Shown here: one piece after another, positions 1 to 5,495 of the stretch | Layout of the letters: every line of letters begins with the position of its first letter | Position numbering within the stretch: the first letter of the stretch is position 1 | Assembly (NCBI GenBank): GCA_007129335.1 | Contig: SKVS01000074.1 | Coordinates: 1-5,495 of the forward strand | Direction: 5' to 3' | From: Spirochaetaceae bacterium | GTDB lineage: Bacteria; Spirochaetota; Spirochaetia; DSM-27196; Salinispiraceae | DNA length: 5,495 nt | Program-made: the position numbers and the translations under genes | The notes under the pieces: model-generated | What the model was told of the DNA's origin: nothing | Database searches by the model: none | The model's input: the letters and a program-made list of their open reading frames with translations, nothing else

Positions 1-1604
1 AACAGGGTTCTCCAATATGCTCAATTGTTATTGCTGTTACCTTGAATACTCTGGACCAGATTGTTTCGGAAAACCCGATTACCGAATCAGCGGTAAACTT
101 CATTTTTAACGACACAGGCCTGATGGTTGCTCATCCGGTAGAAGAATACCCCATGGAACTGAATCTCTTTGAATCCTCTGAAGCAGGATTTCAGAATCTT
201 GATACCATGGCAACGACCATGATTCAAACCAGAGAAGGATCGGGAACCTTTGTGGATGAAAATGGCACGCCCATGACAATTTTTTATACCCCAATTCCCA
301 ATTCTCCGGACTGGACCCTGGCGGTTGCCATTCCCAGCTCTGAATTCCTGTCCTCGGTTCAGCAAATAACCTTTACTATACTCTTGTTTAACATTGTGGT
401 TATTGTCATTTCGTTTGTGCTTATTTCGATCGTAGCAACCACCCTGACCAAACCCATAAAAGCAGTTACTACCATTCTAAAGGATCTTTCCGAGGGGGAA
501 GGAGATCTGACAACCCGAATTACCGTGAAAAGTAAGGATGAAATCGGACAAATGTCCCAGTACTTTAACACCACCCTCGATAAGATATCTAAACTGGTAA
601 TAGCAATTAAACAACAAGCCCTGGCACTTAACCAAACCGGGGAAAACCTGGCAAGCAACATGGCCGAAACATCCACAGCTATTAATGAAATTAGTGCAAA
701 CATCAAGGGAGTAACAAATCAGACCCTGAACCAGTCAGCGTCGGTAACCGAGACTAATGCGACCATGGAAAACATTACCAAGGCTATCGAAAACCTGAAC
801 GAAAAAATTGAAATTCAGTCGGTGAATGTTACCCAATCTTCTGCATCCATAGAACAAATGATGGCTAATATTAGTTCGGTTACCCAAACCCTGTTCAAGA
901 ATGGAGATAACATCCATGCACTCAAGGACTCATCGGAGGAAGGTCGCCGAAACCTCAGTGCCATGACAGCTGACATTCTTGAAGTAGCCAGGGAATCAGA
1001 AGGGCTGTTGGAAATTAGCAAGGTTATTCAGAATATTGCGGCACAAACGAACCTGCTGGCTATGAATGCGGCAATTGAAGCTGCCCATGCAGGAGATTCG
1101 GGCAAGGGTTTTGCTGTTGTCGCCGATGAGGTAAGAAAACTGGCAGAAAACTCTGCAGAACAAACAAAAATTGTTGCTGCTACCCTGACACGAATGAAAA
1201 AATCGGTGGATAAAATATCCACCTCAGCAGAGAAAGTGCAGGATCAGTTCGGGAATATTGAATCCAAGGTTAACATTGTATCAGAACAGGAAGCTACAAT
1301 CCGCAATGCGATGGAAGAACAAACCGAAGGCAGTAAACAGGTTCTGGAATCCATCGGTCAACTGAATGATGTAACCGATGTGGTAAAAAGCAGTTCGGTG
1401 GAAATGCTCAGCGGCAGCAAGGAAGTTATTCGGGAAAGTAAAAACCTCCAGCGGATAACCGAGGAGGTTACGAACGCCATGAACGAAATGTCCATCGGTG
1501 CCGAGGAAATTAACATTGCCATTAACAAGGTCAATGAAATGAGCCAGGATACCGCAGAAATCATTAAGGTTCTGGACGAAGAGGTCAGCCGCTTCAAGGT
1601 GTAA
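1..1604 (+). CDS. Methyl-accepting chemotaxis protein, C-terminal part (5' truncated by window)
   Basis: A transmembrane chemoreceptor that relays ligand binding to the CheA/CheW kinase complex at the inner membrane. The frame is open from the first complete codon at 3, and the in-frame TTG at 42 lies inside the sensor domain, so the true start is upstream of the window. Counting from that TTG, residues 1-100 are the end of a periplasmic double-Cache sensor ([30 protein letters not shown]). Residues 109-132 are the second membrane helix, 134-187 a HAMP domain (LTKPIKAV...KSKDEIGQM), and the rest a long coiled-coil signalling domain. The kinase-control hairpin is at about 325-370 ([34 protein letters not shown]), which is the family hallmark. 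The protein ends in VSRFKV with no CheR/CheB-binding pentapeptide such as NWETF. The first membrane helix and the distal ligand pocket are outside the window, so the ligand cannot be inferred. The family call is very secure. Confidence 0.96.
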   Translation, partial: QGSPICSIVIAVTLNTLDQIVSENPITESAVNFIFNDTGLMVAHPVEEYPMELNLFESSEAGFQNLDTMATTMIQTREGSGTFVDENGTPMTIFYTPIPNSPDWTLAVAIPSSEFLSSVQQITFTILLFNIVVIVISFVLISIVATTLTKPIKAVTTILKDLSEGEGDLTTRITVKSKDEIGQMSQYFNTTLDKISKLVIAIKQQALALNQTGENLASNMAETSTAINEISANIKGVTNQTLNQSASVTETNATMENITKAIENLNEKIEIQSVNVTQSSASIEQMMANISSVTQTLFKNGDNIHALKDSSEEGRRNLSAMTADILEVARESEGLLEISKVIQNIAAQTNLLAMNAAIEAAHAGDSGKGFAVVADEVRKLAENSAEQTKIVAATLTRMKKSVDKISTSAEKVQDQFGNIESKVNIVSEQEATIRNAMEEQTEGSKQVLESIGQLNDVTDVVKSSSVEMLSGSKEVIRESKNLQRITEEVTNAMNEMSIGAEEINIAINKVNEMSQDTAEIIKVLDEEVSRFKV

Positions 1605-1624
1605 TCGGACGTCTTTCAAACAGC

Positions 1625-1655
1625 AAGGGCCGGTGATATGCAACCGGCCCTTTTT
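1625..1655 (+). terminator. Intrinsic terminator of the chemoreceptor gene
   Basis: A perfect 10-bp G+C-rich stem (AAGGGCCGGT pairing with ACCGGCCCTT) closes an 8-nt loop (GATATGCA) and runs into a T tract, TTTTTCC. It begins 20 nt after the TAA stop of the chemoreceptor, as expected for Rho-independent termination. Read on the minus strand, the hairpin is followed by GCTGTTT, which is not a good U tract. It is therefore probably one-directional and would not stop leftward transcription from the reductase well. Confidence 0.93.
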
Positions 1656-1689
1656 CCTTAATCCAGTAGCTTCCAGCAATAAAACTTAC

Positions 1690-1838
1690 CTAGTGGTGCG
1701 AATTTTGGCCTTGAATCAAACCCAAAAGACGAAATTGAAAAAAATGGATTCAATTGGCACTCAAAACATACCTTATCCGGGCATTTACCGGTAAAAACCA
1801 TGCTAAGAAAAAGGTTAGGCCAAAATTCGCACCACCAG
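1690..1838. repeat. 149-bp element bounded by 22-bp inverted repeats
   Basis: The arms are 1690-1711 and 1817-1838 and match at 21 of 22 positions, with an uninterrupted 18-base core, GTGGTGCGAATTTTGGCC (1693-1710), complementary to 1818-1835. The single mismatch (1692 against 1836) would be a G-U wobble in a minus-strand transcript, so leftward RNA could form an unbroken 22-bp stem. The 105-bp middle has no convincing gene. It holds smaller palindromes: AATTGAA/TTCAATT at 1733-1739 and 1749-1755, and TTTACCGGTAAA at 1784-1795. The right arm ends 8 bp past the reductase stop codon. No clean target-site duplication is visible; TA on the left (1691-1692) faces CA on the right (1836-1837). It could be a miniature inverted-repeat element, a remnant of an insertion sequence, or a long 3' hairpin of the reductase mRNA. 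The repeat is certain; its nature is not. Confidence 0.85.
1784..1795. repeat. Perfect 12-bp palindrome inside the inverted-repeat element
   Basis: TTTACCGGTAAA is a perfect palindrome, loosely flanked by GCAT (1781-1784) and ATGC (1800-1803). It lies in the middle portion of the 149-bp element. It could be a protein-binding site or simply part of the element's secondary structure; nothing in the sequence decides between these. Confidence 0.4.
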
Positions 1839-1845
1839 AAACAGC

Positions 1846-3867
1846 TTACATCCTGGCCATCATGTCGTGGAGTCCCCCGCCATTCTCCAGGTTGGAAAAC
1901 CCCATTTGTTGCAGTACTCGCAAGGCGTAGGATGATCGGGCACCGGATGCACAGTACAGGGTTATTTGCCTGTTCTTATCTCCTAACTCTTCAATTCTGC
2001 CTTGAAGTTCATCAAGGGGAATATTCACCGCTCCAGGAACAGCCCCGTAGCTGAACTCGTCAACGGTTCGAACATCCACAATCAAGGGACCAGTGATGTC
2101 CTGCACAGGCCCGCCGCTACCAGCGTTCCCGCTCGCCTCAGCGCTTGCGGTTCCCCCCTGTTCCAGATCCTCAATCGATTTGGATTCAATGGGCAACAGT
2201 CCAACCCGGATTTTTTCATAGCCGCCGGTTCTGGCAAACCGCTCCAGGGAAAGGTAACCGCCGCTGAGGTTATATACCTTGGTGAATCCAGCAGCCTTCA
2301 TCATCCGCAGGGCGACGTGACCTTTTTGACCATCATCACTAATCAGAAGCACTGCCTGATCTTTGGGAATCTGGTCCAGATTATCCCGTAACAGGTTCTG
2401 GCTTACATTGTTGCTTCCCGCAAGATTTGCCTTTCGGAAACTTATGGGGTCCCGAAGATCCAGAGCAATGGGTTCATTTTTGATGACAAATTCCTCCAGA
2501 TACTGGGCTAAGACCGATGGACTAAATCCGGAGTTATGATTTAATGCGGTAAATGCAGTCATGTTCACCGGTCCGTTAGGGCTGTTGAACGGCGGAGCGT
2601 AGGCAAGGTCCAGCTCTTCCAGATCCACCAGGGTCATATTACCAGCAATAGCGGTAGCCAATACATCGATTCGTTTATCAACCCCCACACGACCTGCTGC
2701 TTGAGCACCGAGGATTTTCTGGGATTCTTTATCGAACACAATCATGAGGCTCACTTTTTCCGCTCCGGGATAATACGCGGTGTGGCTGACCTTGTGGGTT
2801 ACCACCGCCTCAGCATTCAAGCCTGCTGCTCTGGCCTGGGTCAGGCTCAGTCCCGTGGAACCGGCCACTGCACTAAAGACCTTCACCACCGAGGTTCCCA
2901 TGGCTCCCTTGTACTCCCTTGTTCCTGCCAGGGCATTTTCCCCTGCAATTCTGCCTTGCCGGTTTGCAGGGCCTGCCAGGGGTATGCGCACAGTTTTGTC
3001 CATGACCCGGTGCTCAATTTCCACCATATCACCGGCTGCAAAAATAGAAGGATCACTGGTTTGCATGTGGGTGTTTACTTTGAGTGCTCCTGCTGTTCCT
3101 AATTCAAGGCCTGCTTCCTGGGCAAGCTTCAGGGTTGGACGAACCCCCACCGAAAGAAGGACGAAATCCGAGGGTATGGTGGTTCCATCACTGAGGGAGA
3201 CCTGATTGTCCTGAATGGAAGCCAGGGATTTTCCCAGGTGTAATTTAACTCCGTAATCCAAGAGTTCCTTGGTAATGAATCCTGCAAACTCCCGTTCCAG
3301 GTTGGGCATGACCTGGGGCGCCATTTCCACCAGGCTGACCTTCAGTCCCCGTTTGGCCAGGGCTTCCACCATTTCAAGGCCAATAAAACCTCCCCCCACA
3401 ACCACTGCGTGTTGGGGTTCTTCGTCGGTCAAGTAGTCTTGTATTCCATCCATGTCATCCAGAGTCCAGAGCTGGAACACATGATCTTTTTCAACCCCAG
3501 GTAAGGGTGGGACTATGGGTTTTCCTCCCTGAGCGAGAATCAGGGTGTCGTAAGAATATTCCATTTCCTTGCCTGTCAGCGTATTTCGAGCTATGACTGT
3601 TTTTGCTGATCGGTCGAGCTTCAGGGCTTCGGTATTGGTTTGGACATTTATTCGGTATTGATCGTGAAAGGTTTGGGGACTGGCAAGAATGAGGGAAGAG
3701 CGGTTTTTAATATCGCCTCCGATGTAATAGGGCAAGCCACAGTTAGCAAAGGACACATCCGAACCTGCTTCCAGAATAGTTATATCTGCATCCCCGTCGA
3801 GTCTCCGGGCACGGGCCGCCGCTGTTGCCCCTGCTGCTACTCCACCTATAATTAAAATCCTTTTCAT
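1846..3867 (-). CDS. CoA-disulfide / persulfide reductase (FAD, NAD(P)H) with two C-terminal rhodanese domains
   Basis: A cytoplasmic flavoprotein of the single-cysteine CoA-disulfide reductase family. Members use NAD(P)H to reduce CoA disulfide, CoA-persulfide or polysulfide, with attached rhodaneses handling sulfane sulfur. I start at 3867 (MKRILIIGG): GGAG lies 6 nt upstream, and this start puts the active cysteine of SFANCGLPYY at residue 43, its usual place. An ATG 12 nt further upstream has no ribosome site. In this numbering: FAD site GGVAAG at 8-13; NAD(P)H site GGGFIGLE at 158-165; second FAD motif FAAGD at 276-280; the family's conserved tyrosines in YYPGA (365-366) and YAPP (423). 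Rhodanese 1 spans about 449-544 and has Ser510 (ISDDGQKG) in place of the catalytic Cys. A Gly/Ala/Ser/Glu-rich linker follows (about 545-589). Rhodanese 2 (about 590-673) has an intact loop, YCASGARSS, with Cys639. Known fusions usually carry one rhodanese and are about 550-570 residues; this protein is 673. The exact substrate (CoA persulfide, polysulfide or CoA disulfide) cannot be read from sequence. Confidence 0.93.
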   Translation of the reverse strand: MKRILIIGGVAAGATAAARARRLDGDADITILEAGSDVSFANCGLPYYIGGDIKNRSSLILASPQTFHDQYRINVQTNTEALKLDRSAKTVIARNTLTGKEMEYSYDTLILAQGGKPIVPPLPGVEKDHVFQLWTLDDMDGIQDYLTDEEPQHAVVVGGGFIGLEMVEALAKRGLKVSLVEMAPQVMPNLEREFAGFITKELLDYGVKLHLGKSLASIQDNQVSLSDGTTIPSDFVLLSVGVRPTLKLAQEAGLELGTAGALKVNTHMQTSDPSIFAAGDMVEIEHRVMDKTVRIPLAGPANRQGRIAGENALAGTREYKGAMGTSVVKVFSAVAGSTGLSLTQARAAGLNAEAVVTHKVSHTAYYPGAEKVSLMIVFDKESQKILGAQAAGRVGVDKRIDVLATAIAGNMTLVDLEELDLAYAPPFNSPNGPVNMTAFTALNHNSGFSPSVLAQYLEEFVIKNEPIALDLRDPISFRKANLAGSNNVSQNLLRDNLDQIPKDQAVLLISDDGQKGHVALRMMKAAGFTKVYNLSGGYLSLERFARTGGYEKIRVGLLPIESKSIEDLEQGGTASAEASGNAGSGGPVQDITGPLIVDVRTVDEFSYGAVPGAVNIPLDELQGRIEELGDKNRQITLYCASGARSSYALRVLQQMGFSNLENGGGLHDMMARM

Positions 3868-3871
3868 ATGA

Positions 3872-3877
3872 CACTCC
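3872..3877 (-). promoter_or_regulatory. Ribosome binding site that fixes the reductase start
   Basis: On the minus strand GGAGTG precedes ATGAAAAGG, leaving 6 nt between GGAG (3874-3877) and the ATG at 3867. The alternative ATG at 3879-3877 overlaps this motif and is preceded only by an A/T run, so it is very unlikely to be the start. Confidence 0.8.
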
Positions 3878-3896
3878 ATTTATATATTGTTATTTA

Positions 3897-3925
3897 TATA
3901 TATAGCATTATCGAAATAAAGGCAA
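3897..3925 (-). promoter_or_regulatory. Candidate sigma-70-type promoter for the reductase
   Basis: On the minus strand, TTGCCT (3920-3925) is followed by a 17-bp spacer and TATATA (3897-3902). Transcription would start near 3890 and give a leader of about 23 nt that includes the ribosome site. Each box matches the consensus at 4 of 6 positions. The surrounding TATATATA run allows other -10 registers, so the exact hexamer is uncertain. Confidence 0.45.
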
Positions 3926-3960
3926 GGGGTTTTACTCCAGAGTTACCGAGCTGTGGCCCT

Positions 3961-4000
3961 TGGTTTCACACGTTCTCATCTTGAAATACATATGAAACCA
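3961..4000. promoter_or_regulatory. Candidate operator: 8-bp inverted repeat over the transporter promoter
   Basis: TGGTTTCA (3961-3968) and TGAAACCA (3993-4000) are perfect inverted copies with 24 bp between them, so their centres are 32 bp apart, close to three helical turns. The pair brackets the -35 box (3981-3986) and its right half sits in the -35/-10 spacer. This is where a repressor dimer or tetramer could bind. I do not recognise the motif as any known regulator's site. Chance occurrence is possible, since 8-bp arms are short. Confidence 0.35.
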
Positions 4001-4010
4001 GTCCTATACT
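3981..4010 (+). promoter_or_regulatory. Strong sigma-70-type promoter for the transporter, leaderless layout
   Basis: TTGAAA (3981-3986), an 18-bp spacer and TATACT (4005-4010) match the -35 and -10 consensus at 5 of 6 positions each. Only 7 nt (TCACCCC) separate the -10 box from the ATG at 4018. Transcription would therefore begin at or next to the start codon, leaving no room for a ribosome binding site; none is seen upstream either. Confidence 0.65.
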
Positions 4011-4017
4011 TCACCCC

Positions 4018-5495
4018 ATGAGCATAACCTCCAGCGTGGGAAGCATTTTCCGCAAAACTATACAATCAGTTCGCAGTTTTTCCAAAAACAAAAATGCAAA
4101 TGCTCCATCCCAAAGAACAGCAGTATCTAATCAAGCAATTACCGCTGAATTTCATCTCCATGACCAACCAGCTCAGGACCCGGGATACACAAAGAGTTTT
4201 GGAACCTTTGGAGGAGTATTCACTCCCAGCTTCCTCACCATTATTGGTGTTATTATGTATCTCCGGTTCAGCTGGGTCGTTGGGAACGCAGGACTCTTTC
4301 AAACCCTCATCATTGTTGCCCTGGCAAATGCCATAACTTTCATAACAGCCCTGTCTGTTTCCAGCATAGCTTCGAACGAACGTATGGAAACCGGTGGGGC
4401 TTACTTCATGGTTAGCCGGGTCCTGGGCTATCAGGCCGGCGGTGGTATAGGAATTCCCCTCTACTTGAGCCAGGCCTTATCTATTGCGTTGTACGTTATC
4501 GGTTTTGCAGAAAGTTTGACGAACATGCTCCCCAGTTTTCATCCACAACTGGTTTCTTTTATAACCCTGGGTGTCCTGTCTGTAATTGCCCTTTTTGGTG
4601 CAAAAATTATGGTTCGGCTACAGTATGTAATACTCGCAGTTATTCTAGCCAGTTTTGTTTCCATAGCCCTGGGCTTCAATCCCGGCATTCCCGTTTTAAC
4701 ACCGGAATACCAAACCGGCCAGAACTTCTGGACGGTTTTTGCAGTGTTTTTTCCTGCAGTTACCGGAATTCTAGCAGGGGTTTCCATGTCGGGGGATTTG
4801 AAAAACCCGGCAAAAAGCATTCCCCGGGGCACCTTGCTGGCCGTGGCGGCCGGTTTTCTGGTATACCTCCTGGTTCCAATAATGCTCGCCTTCAGTTTGG
4901 ACAGGGGTAGTCTTTTTTCCTCATCAGCATTGGTGAATGCTTCCCGATGGCCCATGTTAGTTAACCTTGGGGTTTTTGGAGCTACCCTGAGCTCGGCAAT
5001 TGGAAGCCTTTTGGCTGCACCGCGAACCCTGCAGGCCCTTGCTATAGACCGAATCCTTCCCCGATTTCTCGGCACAGGGGTAGGGAAAACCCGGGAACCT
5101 GTAGCAGCAATGACTTTATCCCTGGCTCTAGGCTTTGGTGTCTTGATTATTGGGGATCTAAACATGGTTGCAGAAATTCTTACAATGTTTTTCCTGACTA
5201 CCTACGGTGTACTCAACCTTTCAGCGGCAATGGAAAGGCTGGTTGATAACCCCAGCTACCGCCCTGCCCTCAGGGTTCCCTGGTACATCAATTTCCTGGG
5301 ATTTTTAGGTTGTTTAGGGGTCATGTTTCTCATAAGCCCCCTTTCTACCATAATTGCAATAGGCCTTGTTATTCTCATATTTCTCTACCTGGGGAAAAAA
5401 GATTCCGGACCCCTTGGGCAATCGGGACTTTGGGAAGGGTTCTGGACCGCATTATTCTTTGTTGTTTCCCGGAAAATAAAAAAAAGCAGAACCGG
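4018..5495 (+). CDS. SLC12-family cation-chloride cotransporter (3' truncated by window)
   Basis: An integral membrane symporter of the APC-fold cation-chloride cotransporter family (relatives of NKCC and KCC), moving Cl- with K+ and/or Na+. The frame runs open from 4018 to the edge, giving 492 codons. The in-frame stop at 3982-3984 and the lack of other start codons before 4018 fix the ATG, although it has no Shine-Dalgarno. Residues 1-60 are a polar cytosolic tail. About 12 hydrophobic helices follow from 64 to 458, then the C-terminal domain begins and is cut off. Family signatures: LTIIGVIMYLRFSWVVG (73-89), TGGAYFMVSRVLG (125-137), ALYVIGFAES (157-166), FFPAVTGILAG (244-254), SGDLKNPAKSIPRGTL (258-273), ATLSSAIGSLLAAPRTLQAL (322-341), FFLTTYGVLN (391-400). 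Against animal NKCC1 from memory, K+ and Cl- residues (Y159, P246, T249, G250-L252, Y396), the Na+ site serines (S325, S326) and the gate pair R83/E165 are kept. Asn is replaced by T74 and Trp by I76 in helix 1. Ion choice is therefore uncertain; the family is secure. Confidence 0.93.
   Translation, partial: MSITSSVGSIFRKTIQSVRSFSKNKNANAPSQRTAVSNQAITAEFHLHDQPAQDPGYTKSFGTFGGVFTPSFLTIIGVIMYLRFSWVVGNAGLFQTLIIVALANAITFITALSVSSIASNERMETGGAYFMVSRVLGYQAGGGIGIPLYLSQALSIALYVIGFAESLTNMLPSFHPQLVSFITLGVLSVIALFGAKIMVRLQYVILAVILASFVSIALGFNPGIPVLTPEYQTGQNFWTVFAVFFPAVTGILAGVSMSGDLKNPAKSIPRGTLLAVAAGFLVYLLVPIMLAFSLDRGSLFSSSALVNASRWPMLVNLGVFGATLSSAIGSLLAAPRTLQALAIDRILPRFLGTGVGKTREPVAAMTLSLALGFGVLIIGDLNMVAEILTMFFLTTYGVLNLSAAMERLVDNPSYRPALRVPWYINFLGFLGCLGVMFLISPLSTIIAIGLVILIFLYLGKKDSGPLGQSGLWEGFWTALFFVVSRKIKKSRT

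Noticed and set aside
42..44. TTG as the start codon of the chemoreceptor
   Set aside because: The frame continues to the left edge with sequence that fits a Cache domain ([20 protein letters not shown]), and the first membrane helix is missing. The gene therefore begins outside the window.
1690..1838. Integron attC site, because GTTAGGC (1814-1820) fits the GTTRRRY core
   Set aside because: No matching RYYYAAC partner lies at the other end in the needed orientation. The opposite arm reads GGCCTTGAA, and the core sits on the inner rather than outer edge of the repeat. No integrase or cassette gene is seen.
1800..2054. An 84-residue plus-strand frame beginning in the inverted-repeat element
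   Set aside because: Most of it is antisense to the active second rhodanese domain of the reductase. It has no ribosome site and no recognisable sequence.
3887..3892. TTGTTA as half of a Rex (redox) operator upstream of the reductase
   Set aside because: The required inverted TAACAA half at the right distance is absent; the region is simply A/T-rich.
3992..4021. A 9-codon open frame (MKPVLYFTP) whose TGA overlaps the transporter ATG as ATGA, resembling a coupled leader peptide
   Set aside because: It has no ribosome binding site and the -10 box of the best promoter lies inside it, so it would not be transcribed from that promoter. It would deserve attention only if transcription starts upstream of 3981.
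4539..5165. A 208-residue open frame on the minus strand
   Set aside because: It lies fully antisense to the cotransporter, whose motifs are unmistakable. Its translation is Arg/Lys/Pro/Thr-rich with no recognisable domain, as expected of a shadow frame.

Overview
The window holds three protein genes and two short, information-rich intergenic gaps. It looks like chromosomal DNA of a bacterium of moderate G+C. A spirochaete-like anaerobe or facultative anaerobe is my best guess. It rests mainly on the chemoreceptor tip ([20 protein letters not shown], then a C-terminal FKV), which resembles spirochaete receptors from memory, and on a sulfur-handling flavoprotein. This is a weak taxonomic call. 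I see no rRNA, tRNA, CRISPR array, transposase or phage gene.

Layout. (1) From the left edge to 1604, plus strand: the C-terminal part of a methyl-accepting chemotaxis protein (end of a Cache sensor, second membrane helix, HAMP, signalling domain). It ends in a clear intrinsic terminator at 1625-1655. (2) 1605-1845: a gap between convergent genes. Besides the terminator it carries a 149-bp element bounded by 22-bp inverted repeats. (3) 1846-3867, minus strand: a 673-residue CoA-disulfide reductase / NAD(P)H-dependent persulfide-polysulfide reductase fused to two rhodanese domains. The first has Ser where the catalytic Cys belongs; the second keeps the Cys. (4) 3868-4017: a 150-bp divergent control region with a promoter for each side and an 8-bp inverted repeat over the rightward promoter. 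(5) 4018 to the right edge, plus strand: a cation-chloride cotransporter of the SLC12 (NKCC/KCC) family. Its whole 12-helix core is present; its cytosolic C-terminal domain runs off the window.

How they work together. The chemoreceptor appears to be a separate transcription unit with its own terminator. The reductase and the transporter start back to back and may share regulators, but nothing in the sequence ties sulfur metabolism to ion transport. The most unusual points are the tandem rhodanese architecture, the apparently leaderless start of the transporter (-10 box only 7 nt before the ATG), and the inverted-repeat element behind the reductase.
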